IMG/VR virus record: IMGVR_UViG_3300001750_000001
Location: 1 to 44,257 of that record
Strand: one strand, 5' to 3'
Length of the DNA: 44,257 bases
From: a virus
Shown: piece by piece, positions 28,548 to 36,694 of the stretch
Numbering within the stretch: position 1 is the stretch's first letter
Layout: every line of letters begins with the position of its first letter
Program-made: the position numbers and the translations under genes
The notes under the pieces: generated by a model
The model's input: only the letters and a program-made list of their open reading frames with translations
What the model was told of the DNA's origin: nothing
Database searches by the model: none

Positions 28548-30074
28548 ATGGCTGATACAGTAATAGAGAATTTGATAACTCAATTATCATTTGAAATTGA
28601 TGAAGAAAAACTTGAAAAGTTTGATGAATTTATTGGTAATGCAGTAAAAGGGTTAACTGCTATGGTTGCTGCTGCCAGTGCTGCTGCTGCCGGGATTTTT
28701 CTTTTTACTAAAAAAATTGCTGAATCAAATGACGAACTTGGTAAGTTTGCAAAAAGAACTGGAATTGATGTTCAAGCTTTACAAGAATTGGGTTTTGCTG
28801 CTGAACTTAATGGTGGATCAATTGATTCAATGAATAGTTCTTTAGAAAATTTATCAAGGACTGCTTCTGAATCTGCACGGGGAATGGGGGCAAATGTTGA
28901 AACATTTGGTATATTAGGGGTATCGGTAATTGGAGCAAATGGACAAATAAAAGATGCCGATGTTCTTTTAAATGATGTTTCTGATTCAATTGCCCGATTA
29001 GGATCACAAGCAGAACGCCTTGAGTTTGCACAAAAATTAGGGATTGGTGGTGATTTACTTTTAACCATTCAGCAAGGAAGTGAGGCTTTAAATAAACAAA
29101 GGGAAGAAGCAAAAGCATTGGGTTTTGTAATTGATCAAGATGCTGCTGATGCTGCTGCAAATTTTAATGATGAATTGTTGAAAGTAATGAGAGTAATTGG
29201 AGGAGTAGCAAGTGCAATTGGAACAAGGTTAATGAAAGAAATAACCCCAATGATGAAAGCTTTTACCGAATGGTTTAAAATTAATAAAAACATCATCAAA
29301 CAAAATTTAACTTTATTTCTCAAAAAAGCTATTGATATTTTTAAAGGAGTATTTTCTATTGTTAACAGAGTTGTCGGTATATTTTTAAGCCTTATTAATG
29401 CTGTTGGAGGATTAAAAAATGCGATTATTGTGGTTACTGGATTAATGTTAACTCTTAATGCTACAACATTACTTATGCCTATATTAATTACTGCTGCTGC
29501 AATTGGGATTCTTTTATTACTTGAGGATATAATAAAATTTGCTGAAGGTGGAGATTCAGCTATAGGACAATTGGCTGAAAAATTTCCTGTATTAGATGCA
29601 GCTTTAAGAACAACTCTTGATTTAATGACTATGGTTAGAGATGGGTGGATAGCAATTTTTACTCAAGGAAGATTATTTACTTCTGACATCCTGGATACAA
29701 TAGTAGAGATTGGAAAATCAATTCAAACATTTATCATTGACAATATAAATAGAGTAATTGACCTTTTAAATAAAATTCCTGATTTTGGTTTATTAAAAAA
29801 AATATTTGGTATAGAAGATTTATCTAATTTAAAAGGTGGATCTTCAGAAACATTTGAAAGTGCGACCACTCGATTAAATGCAATAAGAGCAGAACGTGGA
29901 GGGTCTTTAACTTCAATTGGTGGTGCAACAACAAATAGTAAGACAAGTAGAACAAATATTGAAATTAATATTAATGGTGGTAATCCTGATGAAGTAAAAA
30001 GGGTTGTAACAGATGTTTTAAATGAACAATATAGTGGAGCAGAAAGTAATTTAGAATCACAGGTGACATTCTAA
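28548..30074 (+). CDS. Tape measure protein (508 aa)
   Basis: A helical N-terminus, an Ala-rich hydrophobic segment (about 37-55), 'FAKRTGIDVQALQELGFAAE', then two long hydrophobic stretches (about 265-330) and a low-complexity C-terminus fit a short tape measure, which sets tail length and helps membrane passage. The relatively small size (508 aa) predicts a short tail. Ala-codon-rich sequence yields misleading long antisense frames. Confidence 0.85.
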   Translation: MADTVIENLITQLSFEIDEEKLEKFDEFIGNAVKGLTAMVAAASAAAAGIFLFTKKIAESNDELGKFAKRTGIDVQALQELGFAAELNGGSIDSMNSSLENLSRTASESARGMGANVETFGILGVSVIGANGQIKDADVLLNDVSDSIARLGSQAERLEFAQKLGIGGDLLLTIQQGSEALNKQREEAKALGFVIDQDAADAAANFNDELLKVMRVIGGVASAIGTRLMKEITPMMKAFTEWFKINKNIIKQNLTLFLKKAIDIFKGVFSIVNRVVGIFLSLINAVGGLKNAIIVVTGLMLTLNATTLLMPILITAAAIGILLLLEDIIKFAEGGDSAIGQLAEKFPVLDAALRTTLDLMTMVRDGWIAIFTQGRLFTSDILDTIVEIGKSIQTFIIDNINRVIDLLNKIPDFGLLKKIFGIEDLSNLKGGSSETFESATTRLNAIRAERGGSLTSIGGATTNSKTSRTNIEININGGNPDEVKRVVTDVLNEQYSGAESNLESQVTF

Positions 30075-30616
30075 TGAGCATAGCCCAATTATTTTTTAAA
30101 AAAGGAAATTTTATATCAACAGTTGAATTGGATATAATTATAAATGAAAGTGCAACTGCTACTGCAAGGGTCACACAGAGCCCGGTTGAAAATGGAGCAG
30201 ATGTAAATGATCATATAATAATTGATCCTATGACATTCACTACTGCTGGAGTGGTTAGTAATATTAGTTCAAGCTCTATTGGACAATTTACAAGAGTACC
30301 AACCGTGTTTACTCAAAATACTACAAAGAGTAAAGAAGCATGGGAAGCATTGCTTGAATTGCAAATTAATAAAGCTCCATTTACTTTGGTTCAAGGATTA
30401 AAAGAATATCGTAATGTTATAATATTAAGTTTATCTCATCAGCAAGACAAGGACACCGCTAATGGTTTATTTTTCACTGCTCAAATGAAAGAATTAATTC
30501 TTGTCGGTGCAGAAATAATAACTGCTGAACAATTTAATGATGAAAGCATTGCTGATAAAATGATTAAAGCAATAACAGGCGGTTTAAAACAATTAAAAGA
30601 AAGTGTTGTTTCATGA
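30074..30616 (+). CDS. Dit-like baseplate hub-side protein (180 aa)
   Basis: The 'VTQSPVENGADVNDHIIIDPMTF' block (about 35-58) is the Dit-like N-terminal signature of myovirus baseplate proteins; a helical C-terminus follows. It overlaps the tape-measure stop by one base and the next gene by four, in the usual order of the Pam3/AP22-like baseplate. Confidence 0.75.
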   Translation: MSIAQLFFKKGNFISTVELDIIINESATATARVTQSPVENGADVNDHIIIDPMTFTTAGVVSNISSSSIGQFTRVPTVFTQNTTKSKEAWEALLELQINKAPFTLVQGLKEYRNVIILSLSHQQDKDTANGLFFTAQMKELILVGAEIITAEQFNDESIADKMIKAITGGLKQLKESVVS

Positions 30617-30891
30617 TACTACCTCTTACAAATAACCCAGAAGAATCATTTAGTGTTCCTATTAATGATATTATTTATAATTTTAAACAACTTTGGAATG
30701 AGTTTGGCTTTTGGACTTTAGATATATTAGATGCAGATGGAAATGTCTTAATTTATGGAGTAAAGCTTATTACAAAAGAAAATTTATTAAAGCAATATCC
30801 ACAAATTCCATTTGATTTAATAAGTGATAATGATGAAGATCCGACAAGAAATAATCTTGAATCTTTTGCTTTAGATGTGACAACTAAATAA
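30613..30891 (+). CDS. Baseplate plug protein, Pam3 gp18-like (92 aa)
   Basis: A small beta-rich protein with 'LWNEFGFWTLDILDADGNVLIYGVKL', matching the baseplate plug family described in cyanophage Pam3. Expected to seal the central hub. Flanked by Dit-like and hub genes with overlapping ends. Confidence 0.75.
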   Translation: MILPLTNNPEESFSVPINDIIYNFKQLWNEFGFWTLDILDADGNVLIYGVKLITKENLLKQYPQIPFDLISDNDEDPTRNNLESFALDVTTK

Positions 30892-31742
30892 TGTTCCTTA
30901 GAAATGTAAAAATAATTGTTTCTACTTTAGAAGTCACAGAACTACGTGTAAATTTTAAAGTAGAAAAAAGTTTAATTGGTTATCCAAATTTAGCGAATAT
31001 TAAAATATATAATTTATCTGAAACAAATAGAAATGTAATTGAAAAAAGAGGATTAAAAATACAATTATTTGCCGGTTATAAAGATGTATCTTTACCATTA
31101 TTATTTTTTGGTGATATAGCAAATGTAATCCATATTAAAAATGGCCCAGATTGGATTAGTGAAATCTTTGCAAAAGATGGTTTTAATATATTAAGCACCG
31201 CAACAATAAATCAAACATTGCCAGCGGGAAGCACTTCTGAGACTATATATAATACATTGATAGGTCAAATGCAAGGTATTACAAAAGGGGCAACTGAAGG
31301 ATTAAAAAATTGTTTATCTGGTAAAAAATCTCTTTTAAGAGAATTACAATTATCAGGAAATATAAAAGATTGGTTAGATAAAATATCAAAAGATTGTGGC
31401 TTTGAATATTCTATAAATGATGGAACTATAGAAACTACTCCTACAGGCTTTCCATTAAGTGATGAACCCCCAGTAATTATTAATCAAGGTAGCGGAATGA
31501 TTGGCAGTCCTGAAAGAACTGAAATTGGAATAAATGTTAAACATTTTTTACTACCTGAATTAAAATTAGGAAGAACAATTAAAATTGAATCTTTATCAGA
31601 AAGAATAAATGTAGGCAATTTATTTTTTAGACAAATCCCTCCAATTCGTGGTGATGGGACATATCGAATAGATAAGCTTATTCATCAGGGTGATACTCAT
31701 GATAATCTTTGGCAAACTGAAATTCAGGGGAGAAATTTTTAA
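30891..31742 (+). CDS. Baseplate hub protein, gp28/gp27-like (283 aa)
   Basis: 'LRVNFKVEKSLIGYPNLANIKIYNLSE' and 'GYKDVSLPLLFFGDIAN' at the N-terminus and 'YRIDKLIHQGDTHDNLWQTEIQGRNF' at the end match hub proteins of small contractile tails. It anchors the spike that follows. One-base junctions on both sides. Confidence 0.8.
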   Translation: MFLRNVKIIVSTLEVTELRVNFKVEKSLIGYPNLANIKIYNLSETNRNVIEKRGLKIQLFAGYKDVSLPLLFFGDIANVIHIKNGPDWISEIFAKDGFNILSTATINQTLPAGSTSETIYNTLIGQMQGITKGATEGLKNCLSGKKSLLRELQLSGNIKDWLDKISKDCGFEYSINDGTIETTPTGFPLSDEPPVIINQGSGMIGSPERTEIGINVKHFLLPELKLGRTIKIESLSERINVGNLFFRQIPPIRGDGTYRIDKLIHQGDTHDNLWQTEIQGRNF

Positions 31743-32521
31743 TGTCAGCAGGAGATAGACCACAAACATCATTAGAAAAAGTAATTCAAATTGCTATTGA
31801 CACAGCTTTAAAAGAATTACATACTTGTTTACCAGCTATTGTTACTAAAGTAGATATGGTAAATCAATTAATTGATGCCCAAGTAACCATTCAAAGAAAG
31901 TTAGGTGATCAATTAATAAATTTACCTTTACTTATTAATGTTCCTATAAGATATTATAAATCAAAAACATTTTCTATTACCTTTCCAATAGAAATTAATG
32001 ACCATGTAATGATTGTTTTTTCTGAACGCTCTATTGATAATTGGTTACAAAATGGGGGTATTCAAAACCCTTTCGATGTGAGAAAACATTCATTAAGTGA
32101 TGCTTTTGCTTTTCCTATGATGTATCCACAAACAGATACAATTCCATCATTTAATACATCTGATTTGGAAATAAAAACTAATTCAGGAGATACAAAAATA
32201 ATAATAAATACTGTTGAAGGAGTTAAAATAATCACTACAAAAGATGTTGATGTTGAAACAGATACAAAAGTAAATATAGATTGTGCAGAAGCAAATATTA
32301 TTGCAAGTGGGAACATAAATGCGGAGTGTGTTGATGCTATCGTTACAGCAAGTGGAGATGCAAAAGTTGAAGGTGGAGGAAAAGTAATAGTTGAAGCTCC
32401 AACAATAGAACTTGGAGAAGGAGCGACACAAGGTGTAGTCCGTTTTGGAGATCAAACAAATACAGTTCAATCTCATAAACATACCTTATTAGAAGCAAGT
32501 ACAATAGTAAAGGCTAAATAA
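31742..32521 (+). CDS. Baseplate spike protein, gp138 N-terminal domain (259 aa)
   Basis: The N-terminal 130 residues fit the Gp138/OB-fold spike domain ('CLPAIVTKVDMVNQLIDAQVTIQRK', 'VPIRYYKSKTFSITFPIEINDHVMIVFSERSID'). Residues 150-225 are short repeating beta strands (Thr/Val/Asp/Asn), as in the triple-helical needle. The C-terminus ends with 'THTL'-like 'QSHKHTLLEAS', a possible metal-binding His tip. It punctures the outer membrane. Confidence 0.85.
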   Translation: MSAGDRPQTSLEKVIQIAIDTALKELHTCLPAIVTKVDMVNQLIDAQVTIQRKLGDQLINLPLLINVPIRYYKSKTFSITFPIEINDHVMIVFSERSIDNWLQNGGIQNPFDVRKHSLSDAFAFPMMYPQTDTIPSFNTSDLEIKTNSGDTKIIINTVEGVKIITTKDVDVETDTKVNIDCAEANIIASGNINAECVDAIVTASGDAKVEGGGKVIVEAPTIELGEGATQGVVRFGDQTNTVQSHKHTLLEASTIVKAK

Positions 32522-32522
32522 T

Positions 32523-32882
32523 ATGTCAATAATATATGATGTAGCATTTGATGAAGATAACCATGATATGTTTCTTGATGGTTCTGATATTGCTTTTGTA
32601 GATGAAAATGATAGAGTAAAACAGGCTTTAAAGATAAAGTTACAATTTATCCTTGCAGAATGGTTTCTTGATAATACTATTGGGATTCCTTATACTCAAG
32701 TTATTTTTAAACAGGGAACAAGTATTGAAGATATTTATTCTATTTTTAAAAATAAAATAATTGAAACAAATGGTGTTGAGAAACTTAATGATCTTCTTTT
32801 AACTCCTGATGTTGATAATAAAGGGATGAGGGTTGATTTTGATGTAAACGATGGTGTTACAGGTACAGTGGAGGTTCCATAA
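32523..32882 (+). CDS. Baseplate wedge, gp25/W-like (119 aa)
   Basis: 'MFLDGSDIAFVDENDRVKQALKIKLQFILAEWFLDNTIGIPYTQVIF' is the gp25-like or DUF2634-type wedge core, ending in a beta strand. It connects sheath and baseplate. Located between spike and J genes, as is typical. Confidence 0.85.
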   Translation: MSIIYDVAFDEDNHDMFLDGSDIAFVDENDRVKQALKIKLQFILAEWFLDNTIGIPYTQVIFKQGTSIEDIYSIFKNKIIETNGVEKLNDLLLTPDVDNKGMRVDFDVNDGVTGTVEVP

Positions 32883-34033
32883 TGGCCGGTTTAACTCCTG
32901 CGGGTTTTGAAAGAAAAAGATTAACAGATATAAAAGCTGATATTGAATCAAGATTAAAATCGGTTTTTGGCGATAATATTGATTTAACTCCTGAAAGCGG
33001 ATTTGGTCAATTTGTAGGAATTGAATCTGAAGCTCAATCAGATCAATGGGAAAGTCAAGAAAATGTTTACAATTCTCAATATCCATCCACTTCACAAGGT
33101 TCTCAATTATCGAATGTGGTAATGTATAATGGAATTGAGAGACAGGAAGCAACAAATTCAACTGTTACGGGAACTTTAACAGGAGTAGAAGGAACTTTAA
33201 TTTCTACTGGTAGTTTAGCAAGCGTAACAGGAACAGGGGATCTTTTTGAAACCCTTGAAGACATTACTATTCCACCAGGTGGTACAATAACTGTTGCTAT
33301 GCAGAGTGTAGAAGAAGGGGTTATAACTGCTTTAACAGGGACACTTACAAACATTGAAACCCCTGTTTTTGGATGGACAAGCATCACAAATACTGCTGAT
33401 GCAATTGTTGGAAGAGAAGAAGAAATTGATTCGGAATTGAGAATTAGAAGGCAACAATCAACACAAGCACTTGGACAGAATCTTGTAGATTCTCTTTTTG
33501 GTCAATTATTAAATATTTCTGGTGTAGAAGACGCAGTGGTAATTAGTAATGGAACCGATGCAATTGTTGATGGGATACCGCCTCATCAGTTTTTATCATC
33601 AATTCTTGGTGGGGATAATGATGATATTGCTGATGCTATTTGGCTAAACACTCCACAGGGGATTGCCTCACATGGAGCAATAACAGTAGTAAGACCGGAC
33701 GCACAAGGATTTTCACAAGATATAAAATTTACTCGACCTTCAGATATTGAAATTTATTATAAAGTTGATATTACAGTTGATGGGGATTTTCCAGGTACAG
33801 GAGAAGATGATATAAAAAATGCTATTGTATCTTTTGGTGCAATAAATTTTAAGATATCAGATGATGTAATTTACCATGATTTTTTTACTCCTATAAATAC
33901 TGTACCTGGAATTGTTACTTTAGCTTTAGGGATGGGCTTAGGAGCGTCTCCTGCTGGAACTTCTAATTTAACAATTGATGCAGATGAAGTATCAAGATAT
34001 GATACTACAAGGGTGGAGGTTAATGTCACATAA
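32882..34033 (+). CDS. Baseplate wedge protein J-like (383 aa)
   Basis: 'ERKRLTDIKADIESRLKSVFGDNIDLTPESGFGQFVGIESE' at the N-terminus and 'EEEIDSELRIRRQQSTQALGQNLVDSLFGQL' in the middle are J-family features. It forms the wedge rim joining gp25-like and the DUF2612 protein. One-base overlaps with both neighbours. Confidence 0.9.
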   Translation: MAGLTPAGFERKRLTDIKADIESRLKSVFGDNIDLTPESGFGQFVGIESEAQSDQWESQENVYNSQYPSTSQGSQLSNVVMYNGIERQEATNSTVTGTLTGVEGTLISTGSLASVTGTGDLFETLEDITIPPGGTITVAMQSVEEGVITALTGTLTNIETPVFGWTSITNTADAIVGREEEIDSELRIRRQQSTQALGQNLVDSLFGQLLNISGVEDAVVISNGTDAIVDGIPPHQFLSSILGGDNDDIADAIWLNTPQGIASHGAITVVRPDAQGFSQDIKFTRPSDIEIYYKVDITVDGDFPGTGEDDIKNAIVSFGAINFKISDDVIYHDFFTPINTVPGIVTLALGMGLGASPAGTSNLTIDADEVSRYDTTRVEVNVT

Positions 34034-34716
34034 TGGCTGATGAAGTAATTATAAAAGGTTTATCAAGACTTGCATATCAATTTGAGACAAGTGAAAATTT
34101 TAAAGGATTTCTTACTTCTTTTTTAACTGAGTTTCAAGAACTTGAAATAAGCGGTTTACAGTTATTAAATGAAAGATATTTAGATACTTCTCAAGGAGTC
34201 CAACTTGATGGAATAGGTGAAATAGTTGGGCTTCCAAGGCCAACAAAAGATATTGATGTTGCTGGTATTTTTGGTTTTTTAAATGATCCTACATCACTTG
34301 GATTTGGAACTATTCTTGATTCAGATATTGGCGGGAATTTTTGGAATGGTATGTCTAATGAAGTGTTGATTGGAGATGATTTATATCGTTTATTAATTAG
34401 AGCAAAAATAATTGAAAATCAAACAGCTATGATAGTAGATGATACTACAAGATTAATTTCTTTTACTTTTGGGAATATTCCAGTTAGATATATTTTGTTA
34501 CAAAATTTAAAACCACGTTATGATATACAAAAACAATTATCTGCATTTGAAGAAGATTTATTATCTGATTTTCCTATATTAATTGGTATTGATGAAGTTG
34601 AATATCATATCTATATAGAAGATTCTTTTTCATTTTCAGATGATCCAACTGGATTAGGGTTTGGAAATGTTACAGATTCCTCTATAGGTGGAAATTTTGC
34701 AAAAATTATAATTTAA
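34033..34716 (+). CDS. Baseplate wedge/tail protein, DUF2612 family (227 aa)
   Basis: 'QLDGIGEIVGLPRP' and 'GDDLYRLLIRAKIIENQTAM' are the DUF2612 core (about 55-140). Two copies of a 'DDPTGLGFGNVTDSSIGGNF'-like motif occur (about 75-100 and near the end), an internal repeat that may bind the fibre. Confidence 0.8.
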   Translation: MADEVIIKGLSRLAYQFETSENFKGFLTSFLTEFQELEISGLQLLNERYLDTSQGVQLDGIGEIVGLPRPTKDIDVAGIFGFLNDPTSLGFGTILDSDIGGNFWNGMSNEVLIGDDLYRLLIRAKIIENQTAMIVDDTTRLISFTFGNIPVRYILLQNLKPRYDIQKQLSAFEEDLLSDFPILIGIDEVEYHIYIEDSFSFSDDPTGLGFGNVTDSSIGGNFAKIII

Positions 34717-34732
34717 TAAAGGAGTAAATAAA

Positions 34733-35830
34733 ATGGCTAAACCAGATTTACCGGAATTTAATTCAAATGATACTGATTCAATTGTTCCTGATTCAACTCA
34801 TAAATCTGATGGTTGGCAAGCCCCCGGTGGAGTTCCAGAAAAACCTCCATACCAAACGTTTAATTGGTTACAAAACAGGTATTATGAATGGCTTCAAAAA
34901 ATTAATATTCAAGGGATTCTTGAATATGATAATGCAACTGATTATATTGCAATTTTTTCTTATGCAATCGGGAGTGATGGTAATCTTTATCATTGTTTGA
35001 TTAATAATGGGCCAGCTTCTTCAGTAGTTGACCCTGTTGGAGATGTGACAGGAACATGGCTTGATGTAGTTAATCAAGTAATACTTCCAAGGGGATATAT
35101 AGATGGTTTTATTTTATCAAATGGAACTGATGCTGATCATGATATTGATGTTACTGCTGGAATTGCAAAAGATGATCCAAATACTACTCAGATTACAAAG
35201 GCTACATCATTTACAAAACAAATAGATGCCAATTGGGCTGAAGGAGATGATGCTGGAGGCTTTCCTTCTGGTTTGACTTTATTAGCAGATACATGGTATC
35301 ATTTTTTTGTAATACTAAAAACTGATGAAACTCTTGTGGATTTTGGATTTGATACTTCACTTACTGCTGCCAATTTACTTGCTGATGCTACTGCTTATAC
35401 TGCTTATAGGAGGTTAGGAAGTATATTGACTGATGGTAGCTTGAATATACTTCCATTCTTTCAATGGGGTGATGATTTTAGATGGAAAGATAGAATTGAA
35501 GATTTTAATGGTACTCCTCCAGCTACTACTATTCAAACACTTACATTATCTGTGCCACCTGATGTTAATGTAATGGCAAAATTTAGAGGTTGTTATTATA
35601 GTGTACAAAATCTATTTATGTATTTTTTTGAAGTTGGAGAAACAGATATTGTACCAGCATCAATAGCGCTATGTGATCTTGGTGGTATAATAAATGAAAA
35701 TGAACAACCACAGATAGAATTTGAAATGAAAACTAATACTTCTGCACAGATACAATATCGGGCTAATGGGACAGTTGATCCGTTTAATGTATTAACTAAA
35801 GGTTGGCGTGATGCAAGAGGAAAGGAGTAA
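34733..35830 (+). CDS. Tail fibre / receptor-binding protein (365 aa)
   Basis: The N-terminal 60 residues ('KSDGWQAPGGVPEKPPYQTFNWLQNRYYEWL') are a fibre-attachment domain found in many phages. The middle has 'WYHFFVILKTDETLVDFGFDTS...AYRRLGSI' (about 180-235), a common C-terminal fibre module, and a beta-rich end. This is the most likely host-range determinant together with the 601-aa adhesin. Confidence 0.75.
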   Translation: MAKPDLPEFNSNDTDSIVPDSTHKSDGWQAPGGVPEKPPYQTFNWLQNRYYEWLQKINIQGILEYDNATDYIAIFSYAIGSDGNLYHCLINNGPASSVVDPVGDVTGTWLDVVNQVILPRGYIDGFILSNGTDADHDIDVTAGIAKDDPNTTQITKATSFTKQIDANWAEGDDAGGFPSGLTLLADTWYHFFVILKTDETLVDFGFDTSLTAANLLADATAYTAYRRLGSILTDGSLNILPFFQWGDDFRWKDRIEDFNGTPPATTIQTLTLSVPPDVNVMAKFRGCYYSVQNLFMYFFEVGETDIVPASIALCDLGGIINENEQPQIEFEMKTNTSAQIQYRANGTVDPFNVLTKGWRDARGKE

Positions 35831-35835
35831 AAAAT

Positions 35836-36159
35836 ATGGAAAATGTATATGTAGATAGAAAACAAGATAAGTCCATAAAATCTGTTTCAAAATGGCCCAG
35901 AGATGAGGATCATGAAAAAATTACTACTGATAGTCAAGAATACATTGATTATGAAAATACTAAACAGCAAGCTATAGATGATAAAAAAGTTCGTATTGAT
36001 GAAATAGCTGAAGAGCAAAAAACAGCAGGATTAAAAGGAATAACAATTCAAGAAGCAAAAGATAAAATTGATCAAATTTTTGATTCAGCAACCACAGTGG
36101 CTGAAGTGAAAGCTGCCACAGTAAAGACTTTGAAGAAAATATTATCACATATAATTTAA
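35836..36159 (+). CDS. Hypothetical helical protein after the fibre, possible fibre chaperone (107 aa)
   Basis: Charged and helical throughout, with the 'IDYENTKQQAIDDKKVRIDEIA' heptad-like region. Its place right after the fibre gene fits a fibre assembly factor or fibre tip partner. It is the last gene of the late operon, and its last four bases overlap the end of the opposing VRR-NUC gene. Confidence 0.6.
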   Translation: MENVYVDRKQDKSIKSVSKWPRDEDHEKITTDSQEYIDYENTKQQAIDDKKVRIDEIAEEQKTAGLKGITIQEAKDKIDQIFDSATTVAEVKAATVKTLKKILSHII

Positions 36160-36509
36160 ATCTGTAAATAACTTTTAATAATATCAATTGCTTCTTCTGA
36201 ATTATCCGCTCTTGTGACTGCGTAACCTTGAGCGGATAGTTTATTCTTCATTTTTATTTGATCAGGATTTAATTTTTCTTTTTTAGATTTTTTCATTTCA
36301 ATAAACAACCCATGAAAGGTTCTTCTTGCTACTGGTAAAAGTAAATCAGGAATGCCGGGTTTTATTCCCATTAATTTACCCATGATTCTTACTTTTTTAC
36401 TTCTACTTTCATTCCTTATCCAAAAAATTAAATCAAGTTCCGGATATTGAATGGTGTTTCGTTTGCACCACTGAATGAAGGTTATTTGGTGGTTTGATTC
36501 TGATTTCAT
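36156..36509 (-). CDS. VRR-NUC domain nuclease (117 aa)
   Basis: 'GIKPGIPDLLLPVARRTFHGLFIEMK' (about residues 48-73) holds the PD...ExK core of the VRR-NUC family, with the downstream Gln in 'LNPDQIKMK'. These are structure-specific nucleases acting on branched or flap DNA. It overlaps the late operon's last gene tail-to-tail and the upstream zinc-ribbon gene by four bases. Confidence 0.85.
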   Translation of the reverse strand: MKSESNHQITFIQWCKRNTIQYPELDLIFWIRNESRSKKVRIMGKLMGIKPGIPDLLLPVARRTFHGLFIEMKKSKKEKLNPDQIKMKNKLSAQGYAVTRADNSEEAIDIIKSYLQI

Positions 36510-36694
36510 GATAATATGTTACTTACTTTTTTAATTTTTTCTTTCATTTCAATTACTTCATTTTGAATTGATTTAAATTCTTTTATATTATTTTTTATAC
36601 ACTTACATGGTTCTATTTTTATCTCAATATTATTATAATTAGATAAAACATATTCTATTTCCATTCCGCACTTTGAACATAATAATCTTATCAT
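36506..36694 (-). CDS. Zinc-ribbon plus helix small protein (62 aa)
   Basis: CSKC (residues 6-9) and CKC (30-32) form a possible zinc ribbon, followed by a 30-residue charged helix that could dimerise. Its ATG abuts the polymerase stop, and AAGGAG lies inside the polymerase end. Unknown function; operon position suggests a replication role. Confidence 0.65.
   Translation of the reverse strand: MIRLLCSKCGMEIEYVLSNYNNIEIKIEPCKCIKNNIKEFKSIQNEVIEMKEKIKKVSNILS

Noticed and set aside
28807-29160. Long antisense frame opposite the tape measure gene
   Set aside because: Its Gln/His/Leu-rich composition is the mirror of Ala/Asp/Gly codons in the tape measure; there is no ribosome site, and it opposes a well-supported gene.
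32183-32482. 99-codon antisense frame rich in Cys, Phe and Ile opposite the spike gene
   Set aside because: Composition is a shadow of the repetitive Asn/Asp/Val-coding spike region; no start context.
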